A DNA stretch of 64,000 bases from Hepsetus odoe (GCA_017165825.1 CM029379.1:26401773-26465772); one strand, 5' to 3'; numbered from the stretch's first letter, positions 21,871 to 33,423 are shown. The notes: generated by a model not told the origin, from the letters alone. Translations and numbers: made by a program.

Positions 21871-22142
21871 AGTGAAAGTGAAAAAAGTGAAAGTGACTAC
21901 CCTTGTCATTGCGAGGTCACAGCACAGCACACATGAACCACAACGAAATTGGACCTCTGCATTTTACCCATGCACACTCAAACCCGTGCAGCAGTGGGCA
22001 GCTATTGAAAGCGCCCGGGGAGCAGTGATGGGGACGGTACCTTGCTCAAGGGTACCTCAGGGCAACCTATTGGGAAGGGATTTGAACCCCCAATCCTCCG
22101 ATCATGCTGCTAACGCCCTAACCACTAGGCCACCGCTGCCCC
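21871..22142 (-). mobile_element. tRNA-derived SINE, family A, full length
   Basis: On the - strand: GGGCAGCGGTGGCCTAGTGG (box A), GATTGGGGGTTCAAATCCC (box B type), GGTACCCTTGAGCAAGGTACC, 'caatagctgcccactgctgc', 'ggtccaatttcgttgtggtt', and a tail ending in CACTTTCACTTT. Confidence 0.88.
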
Positions 22143-24630
22143 TAGCGGTGTTATTTAATAAAGTGTTATTTATTTATGAATACTTTACTTATTTGCATAT
22201 GTATCTGTTTAATACTTTTTTGTGATTTTTATTATTTTTAACATATGCAGTTATTTAATATTTTTTATACCATCTTTTAAAGCGTGTTCTTTAATCTGAA
22301 CTGATAATAATTGTACAGAAAGGCGCCCTCTGGCGGTGAATCGCCCGAGTTTCTGACATGAAGCAGGAGACTGAAGTACCCGGTGTTCACCGCTAGCTGA
22401 AACATTTCATCGCTTTATATGGAGAAACACACCAATGATGATGTGGCAGCAATAGATAAATATTTAAATATCGGTGTATAACATGAAATATGTTAAATTA
22501 ACAATAAAATATCAACAGTTAAAAAATTGATTAAAATAAATTAGTGATCACCATAAAGTATAAATGAATATAAATGACTGTGAGTCTGAAATATTGTTCT
22601 AACTGTTTGAACTTGTATAAAGCACTGGAGAACCGAACCAACAGTTTTGGTGAATGTGTTCAAATTTAGACGTCTGCTGTTACTGGAATCTTTGTAGGGT
22701 TTTACTGGGATTGTTTGGGGAGCTCTAAATTACAGCACGTTTCTCATTGAGACTAAAAGTGTTTGTGTGTTTCTCTGGAGGCTTTTGAACAGATTTTTTA
22801 GGTGTTCTGGTACTTTTTTCTCTTTATTCCATGTTTGCTCCTCCTCTAATAACAGATGTCTTTTCAGTGCTTTTAGTGGAACCTTTTCACAGAACCGTTT
22901 CCCTTTCAGTTTAAATCATGATTAATTCTACATTCGTCAACTCTTGCTTTTTCTTCAACCAAAAATAAACGCTTTGTTTCTTTAAATGTTGCCTCACAAA
23001 TGGCTGCGGTTTCATTCTCATATTTCTGGATCACTTCATAGGAAGGAGATCTTGTGGAGTCTTCTGAAGGTAAGTTGGATCATAAAGGAGTAACAGGGAG
23101 GAAGATGCTGAATCATCTATCCAGCAGAGTTTGACCAAAATAAGAATTCCTCTCAAATGATTCTAATCTGGTCTCAAATTCACATTAAATCTAATCGACT
23201 GAAACTGGTTCAGGAGGGGGATTTTACTCCATCCACAGTTGGACAACGCCCCTCATTTACATATGGTGTTGTGTATTCAGGTTCTTCTTGTAAATGTAAT
23301 TTCTGAACTTTAGATGTGATATTTGAAAGACTTGTCTCTACAGATTTGGTGTGATATTTGCTCCCTGGTATAACACACACATCAGACACAATAGAACACA
23401 TTTATTGAACCTGAATGTCTTATTTTGCGATGTTGGACTCACATGCTTCCCTTAGGTGCAGCACAGTACTGTCTGCCTCATCTTCTGCCTCTTCACAGTG
23501 GGTTTTTGTCCAGTCGGCAAGACTAAATATGTCTCACATTCATTAAAGATATTAACCAGACTGTGCAAAGTCAGGATGTATAATAAATGAGTGTGCAAAC
23601 ATTATACTGGCAACAAACAAAGAAACAGGCACGTGCTAAGTCCAGCCATCAACCCAGTGTCTGATGCACAATGTGTGTAAGGGACAGTGTTAATGAGGGA
23701 CAGTGTGTGAGAAACAGCAGGTGACAGACAGCATACGAGGGAAGCACAACCCAGTTTTTGAGGGACAGTGTGTGTGCCGGAAGCGCGGTCAGTGGTTAGG
23801 CTCGTCTCTTTGCTGCTGCAACTCGAGTTTCTCCCTGTACTTGAACAAGAAAAGTTGCAAATTCAACAATTTTTTACATTAAATTGATCAGAATGATTTG
23901 AATCAAACAGAAAACAAATTTATAACACAACCCATTTTTTTTATCATTATTAATTTTCTTTTCATGATGTCATGTGACCTGCCTCCCCAGAACACAAAAA
24001 TGCATTTGCTCATTTGGTTCAGAGCTCTTGTACCTCTTCTCATTTGGTGCCTGTCAGGCCCTAGCAATCTTCTTCCAGCTCCTGGGCAAAAGGTATAACT
24101 TCTTTGGGTCTCAGACCCACTGTCTTTATACCCAACTCAATTGCCCCTGCCTCATCTTTTCTCAAGTTAAGTGCCGGGTTAATAAAGTGAAACACTGTTA
24201 ACTGATTTCAATCTCTCACCTGGAGGGGGATCCTACACACATCTAGCTAAACTGTGCTTCGGGCAATGCTCAGGGGATGCATGAACTCCAGCAGATCCAC
24301 CAGTCCACTACAAACCAATTCTGGGTACCACACACCTGGGCCACTACGATCATCTGATTCTGGTCAGGTATCAGGCATTACTCTAATGATGTGGCCTACA
24401 ACAAACACAGTGAGCCACAATGGGAGAGGACCAAAGAGCAAGAGCCAAAGAGGACAGAAGCTGCCAAACCCAAACAACTAATCAATAAACAGGTGGAAAC
24501 CAATTGGCAAACACAAAAATTGGGAAACACGTGGCAAACGAAGCTGGAAAAGCCTCAAAATGGGTGGAAAACACAGAAGCTGTAGACACTCAGGCACTTG
24601 CAGACTTGCAAGGAAATCAGATATTGGGAG
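22143..24630. other. Long stretch without a recognisable gene
   Basis: No frame longer than about 75 codons convinces me, and no repeat family was recognised. A 24-base word (22370-22393, 'agactgaagtacccggtgtt' then cacc) also occurs at 116-139. A GAAA/AAAC-rich segment at 24400-24590 has loose internal repetition ('ggcaaacac', 'ttgggaaacac'). Confidence 0.5.
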
Positions 24631-25362
24631 ATATTCAATTCAATTCAATTCAATTTATTCTTATATAGCGCCTTTTACAACACAGTTGCCCCAAGGCACT
24701 TTACAATGGTGGTGGATGGTGGAACAGGTTACAGTGATAGATGTTTAAGCCAGACGACTACGAAGGAGAGGAACCAAAAACTCCACTATGTGGAGAAAAA
24801 AAACCTCTGAGGGTCCAAGGTCAACCGGCTACCCAACCCCCTTGGGTATACTAACAGTACAAAGTTAGTTTGGTTTTAAACTCCAGGATCAGTGAGGAGT
24901 CCCAAGTTGCTTCCAGGTACCAATGAGCTGCCAGGGTCCCTTGGCGCATCAGATGCATCACATAGACCAGATGGTAGCTCGGCATTGGACTCAGGTGATG
25001 ACCACAACGGGCCCCCCCGGACATGTGGGGAGAGAAATGGAATGAGGGGGTCAGTAATGAGCAGGATCCTGTAGTGACAGACACAGAAATGAAACAGTGC
25101 GATGGCATGTACAGCAGCACCAGCGACATTAGTAATGGTGCACTATGGTGATTGGTGCGGGTAAGCTAAACTAAAGAAGTAAGTCTTCAGCCGTGATTTA
25201 AAGACTGAGACTGAATCGGCATCCCGTACAGAAGCAGGCAAGCTGTTCCACAATCTAGGGGCCCTGTAACTGAAGGCTCGTGCTCCTATACATTTATTTA
25301 TGCGAGGGACAATTAGGAGATCTTTATTCTGGGATCTAAGTGGGCAATTAGGTGTATAGGCA

Positions 25363-26784
25363 TTAAGGTAGTTTGGTTAGGTATATTGGGGCAAGACCTT
25401 TAAGTGCCTTGTAAGTTAAGAGGAGGACCTTGAAGTCAGCCCTGTACCTAACAGGAAGCCAGTGAAGCGAGGAGAGTATGGGAGTGATGTGGTCGTACTT
25501 CCTGCTCCTGCTAACAATCCTAGCGGCTGTGTTCTGAATGCGCTGTAGGGTGCTTAATGTGCCCTGAGAGCTTCCAGAAAGTAGGGCGTTACAGTAATCT
25601 AATCTACTGCATACAAATGCATGTACTACTTTTTCCGTGTCATCCATTGACAGAAAACGCTGTAGTTTGGCAATGTTCCGAAGGTGCAGGAAGCATGTCT
25701 TCACTACTGCATTAACATGGGGATTAAATGAAAGATTTGAATCAAAAATAACACCAAGGTTACCTGCCAGAGTACTAACTGAAAACTTCAACCCTGCATC
25801 CCGGATATGCGAAATGAAGTTGGCCCTTTCTACATCACTACTACAAAACAAGAGCAGCTCAGTTTTTTCGGGGTTTAGTGAGAGGAAGTTGTTATTCATC
25901 CAATCCCTAATATCACTGAGGCAGCTAATTAAAGTGCCGGTTGATGCTTTATCACATGATTTAACAGATAGGTATAGCTGAGTGTCATCAGCGTAGGAGT
26001 GGTAACTAACATTATGCTTCCGTATAATAGTGCTTAGTGGGAGCATGTAGAGGGAGAAGAGCACTGGGCCCAACACCGACCCTTGTGGGACTCCATAGTT
26101 AACTAGTGACATAGGTGAGGGGGTGCCATAATCATCCATTTGCATGATGTTGTAACGGTTTGTGAGATAGGAGTTGAACCATTTAAGGGCTGTTCCACTA
26201 ATGCCGACAGTGGAGTGAAGCCTATTTACTAAAATGGAGTGATCTACCGTGAACGCAGCACTAAGATCTAACAGAACAAGAACAGTAATGTTTCCTGCAT
26301 CACTTGAGACCATTATATCATTCACCACTCTAGTTAGAGCAGTTTCTGTGCTGTGGCCGTGCCGGAAGCCTGATTGGAATTTATCTAAGAGGTTATGCGT
26401 GTCTAGATATGATTGCAGTTGTCTCGCAACTAATTTTTCCAGAATCTTAGAGAGAAACGGGACATTAGAGATAGGTCTATAATTACTTGGTGAACGAGGG
26501 TCCAAGTTAGGTTTTTTAAGCTGTGGTCTAACCACTGCTGTTTTAAACTGATTGGGGACTACACCTGAGGTCAAGGATGCATTCATGATATCAAGTATAG
26601 GTGTTGATAGTACTCCTAAGGATTCCTTCAGGAGCTTGGTTGGGATGGGATCTAACCGACAGGTCGTGGACTTTGCCTTGGCTATAACAGAAATTAGCTC
26701 AGAGACTCCGATGAGATTAAAATCACTAAAATGTTGTGAGCACTGTTCTGGTAGTGGATTAATTCGAGGGCTAATAGGGCACAT
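25363..26784 (-). CDS. LINE ORF2 reverse transcriptase (3' part, truncated)
   Basis: 473 codons open. Motifs in order are SNYRPISNVPFLSKILEKLV (box 0-1), FQSGFRHGHSTETAL (box 2), VLLDLSAAFTVDHSIL (motif A), YGVPQGSVLGPVLFSLYM (motif B), YADDTQLYLSV (motif C with the catalytic Asp pair) and LGVIFDSNLSF, then RLDYCNALLSG and HWLPVRYR. Motif A has lost one codon: the family normally reads AAFDTVDH and here it is AAFTVDH. The first, catalytic Asp of motif A is kept. The frame stops after GLAPIYLTKLP, short of the usual C-terminus. It would copy LINE RNA at a nicked target, but with no intact endonuclease this copy is not autonomous. Confidence 0.9.
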   Translation of the reverse strand: MCPISPRINPLPEQCSQHFSDFNLIGVSELISVIAKAKSTTCRLDPIPTKLLKESLGVLSTPILDIMNASLTSGVVPNQFKTAVVRPQLKKPNLDPRSPSNYRPISNVPFLSKILEKLVARQLQSYLDTHNLLDKFQSGFRHGHSTETALTRVVNDIMVSSDAGNITVLVLLDLSAAFTVDHSILVNRLHSTVGISGTALKWFNSYLTNRYNIMQMDDYGTPSPMSLVNYGVPQGSVLGPVLFSLYMLPLSTIIRKHNVSYHSYADDTQLYLSVKSCDKASTGTLISCLSDIRDWMNNNFLSLNPEKTELLLFCSSDVERANFISHIRDAGLKFSVSTLAGNLGVIFDSNLSFNPHVNAVVKTCFLHLRNIAKLQRFLSMDDTEKVVHAFVCSRLDYCNALLSGSSQGTLSTLQRIQNTAARIVSRSRKYDHITPILSSLHWLPVRYRADFKVLLLTYKALKGLAPIYLTKLP

Positions 26785-27009
26785 TTGGAGCCTAATGTTG
26801 TTAATTTTATCATTAAAAAACTGAAGAACCCTCTCGTTAGTAATACTACACGCTGGCCTTTTATCAGTTTTGTCTGTTAGCTGAGTGAGTGTCTGAAATA
26901 AATAGCGGGGGTTATGCTTGTTGTTTTCAATAAGCTTTGAATAAAGTCGCCTAGCATCACAAATCTAGAAAACCTAACAACCAAGTCAGAGAGCAGATTG
27001 CCAAATTCA

Positions 27010-27435
27010 TTAATAAAGGCAGCATATGGTCCTGGAGGTCTGTAAATTAATAGGATATGGAGCTAAATCAGACCTAATGCTTAGCAGCATCATTTCGAAT
27101 GTATGGAAGCTCTCAGTGGTTTTTGAATCAACCTTAAATGATTCATCAAAAATTGCAGCCAGGCCACCACCACGTCCTGCTGAGCGTGATTTGTGTAGGT
27201 ACGAGAACCCATAGGGGGAGGCTTCCACTAAGGGGATGGTGTCAGTGGGTCTAAGCCAAGTTTCAGTCAGTAGACAGATATCTGACTTTGTGTCGAGTAC
27301 CATCTCATTAATAAGCACTGCCTTGTTTCCTAAGGAGCGAACATTCAGCAGTGAACATTTGATTTTAGTCGGACGCTGTGTTTTATTTGTTTTTATGATG
27401 GGTACTGGGAGCAGGTTACCAGCGCAGATTGGCAT
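27010..27435 (-). pseudogene. LINE ORF2 endonuclease N-terminal half
   Basis: APE-type endonuclease start: LLNVRSLGNKAVLINEMV, then DICLLTETWL with the catalytic Glu, then GRGGGLAAIF. A frameshift near 27030 precedes YRPPGPYAAF, and sequence beyond VMLGDF is deleted. The catalytic SDH region is absent. Confidence 0.85.
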
Positions 27436-27635
27436 CTATGCTGCTTCCTTATCGTACTAAGAATAGATATTCTCTGGTAATGATGGGAGAAGTCTGGTTC
27501 TAAGCTAATGTGTGACATAGGGGATGCCGTGTTATAAGGAACCTGGGTTTCTGCCAGGAGTGTACTGGTAGTGGGATAATAGCCAGCGTGTGATTTAAGA
27601 TCACAGGACTGCGACCTGGGTGGTGCTCTAAAGAG

Positions 27636-28664
27636 TCACTGTGGCAATTTTGCTGCCATATTTTGGGAAAGCATATATGATCCTCTCCAGTTAGGATGAA
27701 GACCGTCCCTTTTATAAAGGCCAGGCCGTTCCCAAAAGAGGTCCCAGTTATTTATGAAGGCAATGCTTTTAGATGCACACCAAGTCTCTAGCCAGCGGTT
27801 GAAAGAGAGCAGCCTACTGTAGGTTACATCTCCTCTAAAGAGAATTGGCAAGGGACCAGACACAATTAAGTTCTGACATTTAGTTTCAGCTTTTGAACAC
27901 ATAGAGATGAAGTTCCTCTTTAATACCTCGGATTGTTGGGACTTTATATCATTAGTTCCAGCGTGAACAACCAAGGTAGGAACTTCATTGCTGGAGTAAG
28001 AGTCCAATCGTGCCTCGATGTCAGAAACTCTGGCCCCGGGGAGGCATTTCACAGAAACCGCTCGCTTAGGACGGCTAGGAACGCTAACATTCCTAACAAT
28101 CGAGTCGCCAATTATGAGCACCTTCTCCGCTTCAGCAGGCGCGCTGCCGAGAGCAGAGTACCTGTTCGTCAGCCGGATTGAAGACTGGTGTGCAGGAGGT
28201 CCATTCTTTGAACTCCTGGACCCGTGAACTCCTGACTCCCAGTGTTCCCTTGAACATGCCGCTGGTGCTGGCTCCGAACCGACTACGGCTGGGCCCGGAG
28301 GGTCTACAGCCGAGTCTAACTCGGCCAGCGGCTCCGACTGAGCCTGAACTACGCGTCCCTCGGTCTGACTACGCTGTGATAAAGTGCTAATGTGCCCCTC
28401 CAGAACACGAATCCTGTCCTCCAACTGCGTTACAGTTACACATTTCCTACAGGTATAAGAGTCTACATAGTTGGACGGACGGTCTACGCTGTACATGCCG
28501 CACGACAAACACAGCACAAAAGAGGATGTCATGGTAACACTTACATTAAATGTGGAAGTTTTTTTTATCAAGAAAGCGTTGTGTCTGAGACCGCGAAGTT
28601 TGCTTGCTCGCTCAGAAATGAGAACCAAAATATTGTGACAACAACACTTTTTTCCAACATACAC
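27636..28664 (-). CDS. LINE ORF1 with SGNH-hydrolase (esterase) domain
   Basis: A 342-codon frame. The N-terminal part has a Cys-rich zinc-binding-like segment (LCLSCGMYS, then YTCRKC) and a short coiled-coil-like stretch (QLEDRIRVLEGHISTLSQ). The C-terminal half (from about residue 188) is an SGNH/GDSL esterase: VLIIGDSIVRNV (nucleophile Ser block), LVVHAGTNDI (the G-N block) and RDGLHPN (Asp-His pair). Esterase-bearing ORF1 proteins are typical of the L2/CR1 group and bind the element RNA. The frame is intact. The true start may be the Met at the TMTSSFVLCLS context rather than the first Met. Confidence 0.88.
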   Translation of the reverse strand: MYVGKKCCCHNILVLISERASKLRGLRHNAFLIKKTSTFNVSVTMTSSFVLCLSCGMYSVDRPSNYVDSYTCRKCVTVTQLEDRIRVLEGHISTLSQRSQTEGRVVQAQSEPLAELDSAVDPPGPAVVGSEPAPAACSREHWESGVHGSRSSKNGPPAHQSSIRLTNRYSALGSAPAEAEKVLIIGDSIVRNVSVPSRPKRAVSVKCLPGARVSDIEARLDSYSSNEVPTLVVHAGTNDIKSQQSEVLKRNFISMCSKAETKCQNLIVSGPLPILFRGDVTYSRLLSFNRWLETWCASKSIAFINNWDLFWERPGLYKRDGLHPNWRGSYMLSQNMAAKLPQ

Positions 28665-28715
28665 AAATAAAATACATACCTAGAGTCGTTTGCTGATGCA
28701 CTTATATGCACACCA

Positions 28716-28970
28716 GGGCAGCGGTGGCCTAGTGGTTAAGCAGTTGCCCCTGCATCAGAAGATTGTGGGTTTGATTCCCCACCAGTAGGTTGCCCTGAGG
28801 TACCCCTGAGCAAGGTACCGTCCCTGTCACTGCGCCCCAGGCGCTTTCAATAGCTGCCCACTGCTGCATGGTGTTTGTATGGGTTAAAAGCAGAGGTCCA
28901 ATTTCATTGTGGTTCACTGTGTGCTGTGCTGTGCTGTGACCTTGCAATGACAAGGGTTGTCACTTTCACT
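28716..28970 (+). mobile_element. tRNA-derived SINE, family A, full length
   Basis: The reference copy for this window: box A GTGGCCTAGTGG, box B GGTTTGATTCC, the GGTACC palindrome block, 'aatagctgcccactgctgc', and an end in GTTGTCACTTTCACTT. Length 255 bp. Confidence 0.9.
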
Positions 28971-29174
28971 TATAAACAAAACTACTTCCCCCAACTTCAC
29001 ATTCATAAAGCCATAATCCACATAAGGGAAAACCAATCCATTTGCTGCCTGTAAGTTCATCAATGTGGCTTCCTCCACAGTATTGTTCCTCACCCTGGGA
29101 ACTTGGGTGGCCTCAGTGAAAGTTCTGACCCTGTGTCTATTAAACGTTCCACTTTTTCTTCTTTTTTTTTTTAT

Positions 29175-29361
29175 AGCATTTAGCAGACGCTCTTATCCAG
29201 AGCAACTTCCATGTCCTAATTGAAGGGACAGTCCCCCCTGGAGCAATTCAGGGTTAAGGGTCTTGTCCAGTGGTGGTAGTGCCAGAGGTGGGATTCAAAC
29301 CTAGGACCTCTTAAGCCATTGGTGCATTGGCAAGTATCCTACCACTAGACCACCGCCACCC
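29175..29361 (-). mobile_element. tRNA-derived SINE, family B
   Basis: Reverse complement of the 19678 copy: 'gcatttagcagacgctctta' tail, 'gggacagtccccc' body, and a box-A head at 29340-29361. Confidence 0.88.
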
Positions 29362-29408
29362 AGTGTACCTGTACCATTAAAATTTACAATCACTAAAGGG
29401 TATGCCAG

Positions 29409-29755
29409 TGTAACCAGGTTGAATTGTATGGTCATAATTACACAAAATCTGTTAGGTCCTAAGCAGTTGTTGCTCTACCTGACGGTGAGGGCCTCCAAAC
29501 CTGTATTGGCACTTATTAATTACAGCCACTCCTGATCCCTTTTCTTCTTCTGTGGTACGCCCCTATAAACTTGGGCTCTTGCCTTGGCCCCTCCCTCTTT
29601 CTACAATTCCCCTGAGGGAGAGGAGCTGGAGTGAGCGCTGTGCTAGTTCGGAGGTGTCTGTCTTTGTTGTGTATTGTCAGAAAAAAAGGAGAAAGACCAA
29701 GGAGACTCCCGTGCCGTGCAAAAAAATCACACAACGCAGAAGTCCACTGGTCACA
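29409..29755 (+). repeat. 5' LTR
   Basis: Starts TGTAACCAGGTT and ends GGTCACA. It aligns along its length with 33084-33423, including 'gagaggagctggagtgag', 'gtgctagtt.ggaggtgt', 'ggagactcccgtg.cgtg' and 'aacacaacgca'. The two LTRs differ at many positions by eye, so the insertion is old. Confidence 0.85.
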
Positions 29756-30311
29756 CCTGGTGCCGTTCGACTCGTCACATCACGACTCGGAGATCTCTCT
29801 ACTCCTCCGCTGCTGCTGCTGCTGCTCCACGCAGCGCGGCCCTCCCCCTCCCCCCGCTGCGCACTGACTCTCAGGTTGTTTTGTTCTGTGTCACGAGGCT
29901 GGTTGTGAGCGCTGCGCTGCGTCTTCACGCGTAAGCCACGTTCTCACTAGCAGGTTAAAGGACAAGTACACCCAAAAAAAAAAAAAACGCTTGGGTAACG
30001 CCGTACATATTGTTGATATGTATGTAGGTATGTACGATATTGTTGGCGGGAACTGGTAGACAAACCTAAGTTTTTCATTTTTTGTGAAGTGTATTTCTCA
30101 CTGTTGTATGGTAATATCCTCCTGGATTCACTATGTCTGGTGAGGAATCAATGGGTAAGCTATGTCTGAGTGATGCTGTGTGGGGAACAATGTGACTCCT
30201 GGTTTGGGGAGAGGTTGTCAGATTGCTTCATTGTGTTTTGGGAGGGGTAGGTCAGTAGCCCCTGGTGTTGGTATCCACACAGTAGACCAGTCAGTGATGC
30301 ACTCACCATGA

Positions 30312-31556
30312 GTGCCTGCAGCCAGCTCCATGCCAGTCACTCAGAAACACCACACACCCGCTCAGGCTGTCACTACTGAGATGTTGGGTAATTTGATTGC
30401 TGATTTGGCAAAGCATCAGCCAGTCCTCACTCAGCCACAGCCTCCCCAGAAGGTACTCCCCAGTTGTGGTGACCAGTCCCAGCTAAAGGTTGTCGTTCAG
30501 GCAGACACCAAAGCTCCACCATACTTCAAGGGTGACCACACAGATTTATTCCCCATCGACAAATGGGAGGACATGATGAGATGCTATCTGCACAGAATTA
30601 ACTGTGGCACATATGAAGAAATGCTTGCCCTGTTAATGTCTAGACTGACCGGCAAAGCCAGAGACATGGTCAAGGTGTCACTTCGCTGCCATCCTGAGTT
30701 GAGTGGAAAAGAGCTTATTGCTGCAGTGTGTGACATACTGAAGTGTAATTTCAGTGACTTGACATTTTCCAGCATGCCAATGAAAGACTTCTAAAACACC
30801 GTGCCACGGGCTGGTGAGAATGCCATGGACTACTTTATCCGTTTGAACAAGTCTATTGATGCTGCTGATGAGTGTCTCCGCAGATGAGGGAAGCTGGTTG
30901 AAGACCCCAACAATGAAGTTGTCGGTATGTTTATTAATCACTGTCCTGATCCCAGTCTTGCCTTGTCTTTCAAACTGAAGGCTCCTGAGGAGTGGACTGC
31001 AGCTGAGGTTCAGAACCGTCTTGACAGTTATATGAGGAAGATGAAACAGTCTAGTGTGTCTTCTCAAAATACAGAACGTTTGACCGAGCCATATCAGCGT
31101 CCTGTTGCTGTTTACTGCCAGTCGCACCCCAGTGCTACCCAAGCTGTCTCAGTAACTCATGGTCCTACCCCCAATCCTAAACCCTCTGTCTCTCCTTCCT
31201 TGTCTCCTGATCACATCACACTCCCATCCCCTTCAGTTTCCAGCCCTCCAGCAGCTGAGCCAGGTACTCAACAAATGGTAGCGATGTTTGACAAAGTTCT
31301 GTCACTATGCACTGCATCGCTAGCCACGAGTCCTAAGGGTCCCCCACAGCCTAGACGTCCTCTTGGCCATCGCAGTGCTCATCGTCCGACATGTAGAGTT
31401 TGCGGCTCATATGACCACATGACCCATGCACACTGTAGATTGTACAGGCTATGCCACAACTGCTTTCATCCTGGACACATGAAGCGTGAATGTTCTAGGA
31501 CCCACCGAATCCCGCACAGATCAGTGCCTTCTCCCACCAATGCTACTTTAAACTAG
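30312..31556 (+). pseudogene. LTR-retrotransposon gag with two in-frame stops
   Basis: One reading frame from ATG 30312 to TAA at 31554-31556, broken by TAA at 30792 and TGA at 30885. It holds a capsid-like region (DKWEDMMRCYLHRINCGTYE, then AGENAMDYFIRLNKS), a Pro/Ser-rich linker, and near the end a zinc knuckle CHNCFHPGHMKREC (C-X2-C-X4-H-X4-C) at about 31452-31493. A second Cys/His cluster (CRVCGSYDHMTHAHC) lies just before it. Confidence 0.85.
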
Positions 31557-31582
31557 CCAGCCCATGCGATGAGAGGGGCAGC

Positions 31583-31894
31583 ATGGGCAGAGTTGATGAA
31601 ACCCTCACAAGTACGACCGATCCGCAAACCATATATGTTAACTGCTGCAAAAGCCTCCCTGAAGGAAAGACCGTTATTGTGGGGTCACAAAGAGTTGAAG
31701 GAGCAAGTGAGTTGTTTTATGCTCTAGTGTCTGTCAGTGGCCAGTGTTCTCTGAGAGGGATGCTTGATTCAGGGAATATGTCATGCTCATTCAGTGAGGA
31801 AGCAAATAGCAAGCTGAGAGCTGCTGGTGTTGTTTTAATTCCTCAGCATGTTCCAGAAAAGGTGGTACTCTACTGCCGCAAAAAGAAAATGTAG
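31583..31894 (+). pseudogene. Retrotransposon protease-like frame
   Basis: 103 codons containing GQCSLRGMLDSGNMSCSF, where LDSG resembles the aspartic-protease active site D-S/T-G. It ends at a stop, and a frameshift separates it from the next frame at 31906. Confidence 0.65.
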
Positions 31895-31905
31895 TTTGGG
31901 GAAAG

Positions 31906-32796
31906 TTGCCACCATCTGCTGTTGTCTCTCCAGGGAGCACTGCCATCGTAAAACCTACATCAGCCCGTTCCACACCGAAAAACATTATGGTGGGGCGCAT
32001 TATAACACCCATGTGGGGAGATCATTGGGTTTCGATGAAAGTTCTTAACCCCACACAAAGCCCTGTGACACTGCGCCGCAATGCCAAGATTGCTGACGTC
32101 TTCCCTTGTGCTGCTGTAGAGGACATGCCCATCGCTCAGGGTCTCTGCAAAAAGCTGAGTGACCAGCATACTAGTCTGCCTCTTTCCTTGGGTGACCAGG
32201 TGCTGGTGGCGAACAAGGGAGATAAAGGGAAACGGAAGCTCTCCGACAAATGGGAGCCTGCTGTCTACACAGTAGTGGACTTGGAACCTGCCCTTCATAT
32301 CTACCGCATCAGAGATAGAGAAGGATATGAGTGTGTGGTGCATCGCAACCTGCTCTTGCAAGTCAACTTTCTGCCCGTGGGTATGTCATTGGATGAAGAT
32401 GCCACCCAACCTGCTGGGAGTGTAGTCAGTGACCCCCTTGAGTCTGATCTGCATGGGTCTATGGCATCATTTGTGAACACAGGCGCTGCAACGGCCGACA
32501 CGCGTACTGTTGATTCTATCTCCTGCATCAGTGGGAGTGATGACCGTACGCTATCGTGGATCCATCAGCTGTCCATCACGGACCCGGACATGGATGCCGT
32601 TCAGCGGACCCTGCCAGTGGTGAGTGCTCCTGGGTGGGTGGACTGGCTGACCTGGGTGGACTGGCTGTTGCCTCCCCAGACTCCCCTGCTGAGTCTCAGC
32701 CCCACATTTTGCACTCTCCTGAACCCGGAGAAGTGGATGCAGATCAGAGACTTGCCATGCGTTTTGGTAGAGTCATTAGACCAGTTCGTCATTTAA
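31906..32796 (+). pseudogene. Fused protease-RT spacer and integrase C-terminal end
   Basis: 296 codons. The first about 85 residues (VSMKVLNPTQSPVTLRRNAK) match the spacer preceding reverse transcriptase in such elements. From LPLSLGDQVLVANKG through LSDKWEPAVYTVVD to YECVVHRNLLLQVNFLP it is the integrase C-terminal domain. The direct junction is a large in-frame deletion, and the rest is a Ser/Asp-rich tail. Confidence 0.8.
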
Positions 32797-33083
32797 TTGA
32801 ATCAATTACTCAACTCAAAACACTCCTTGGTCTTGAACCCGTTCCTCCAGCGGTTATGGATGTGTGAATTTGTTATTGTATTTTGCCAATTGCCATGGTT
32901 TTTCTTAAAACTGTATAATTCAGTCACAGGATTTTTTTTATCAGCCTGTGAATACTGTTTTGTGGTATTATGGCCAGTTAGTGTGGTATGTGAATTTGTT
33001 TGTGGCCAGTGTATTTATGGGTATGTTTTGTTTTTTTTGTTTTTTTTCACCTTTTGGGATTTTGTGTAATCCTTGGGGGTGAA

Positions 33084-33423
33084 TGTAACCTGGTTATAAT
33101 TACACAGAATCTGAAGTACCAAACTGTTACTGCTCTACATGACTGTAGGGACCTTCAAGCCTGTAGTGGCTCTTATTGTTTATTGGAGCCACTCCTGCCC
33201 CCTTTTCTTCTTCGGTGGTACGGCCCTATGGGTTGGGAATCGTGGATTGACCCCGGGCTTTTTGCGGGAATTCGCCTGAAGGAGAGGAGCTGGAGTGAGT
33301 GCTGTGCTAGTTTGGAGGTGTATGTGACTTTGTTGGCTACAGTCAGAATAAAAGGAGAACCAAAAGGAGACTCCCGTGTCGTGTATAAAAAAAATAACAC
33401 AACGCAAAAGTTCACCAGTCACA
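33084..33423 (+). repeat. 3' LTR
   Basis: Starts TGTAACCTGGTTATAATTAC and ends CAGTCACA; partner of 29409-29755. It contains AATAAA near 33347. Confidence 0.85.

Larger units (their letters stand above)
24632..28690 (-). mobile_element. L2/CR1-type LINE, 4 kb, endonuclease deleted
   Basis: The whole element on the - strand, in order: ORF1 (28664-27636), a partial endonuclease (27435-27010), reverse transcriptase (26784-25363), 3' UTR, and a (TTGAA)n tail at 24636-24656. Related 3' ends occur at 11074 and 34735. The stretch 26785-27005 holds the deletion junction: the frame reads VMLGDF and then jumps to sequence just before the reverse transcriptase, so the last part of the endonuclease is gone. 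No target-site duplication was recognised. Confidence 0.9.
29409..33423 (+). mobile_element. LTR retrotransposon, internally deleted (about 4.0 kb)
   Basis: Two direct LTRs enclose a leader, gag, a protease-like frame and the end of integrase. Reverse transcriptase, RNase H and the integrase core are missing: the sequence passes from the protease-RT spacer to the integrase C-terminal domain at about 32165. The gag zinc knuckle and integrase tail fit a Ty3/gypsy-like element. No clear 5-bp target duplication was found, and the primer-binding site is not certain. Confidence 0.85.

Noticed and set aside
29516..29934. Overlapping frames of 70-118 codons in several phases
   Set aside because: They lie in the 5' LTR and leader of the retrotransposon, with no domain and no consistent phase.
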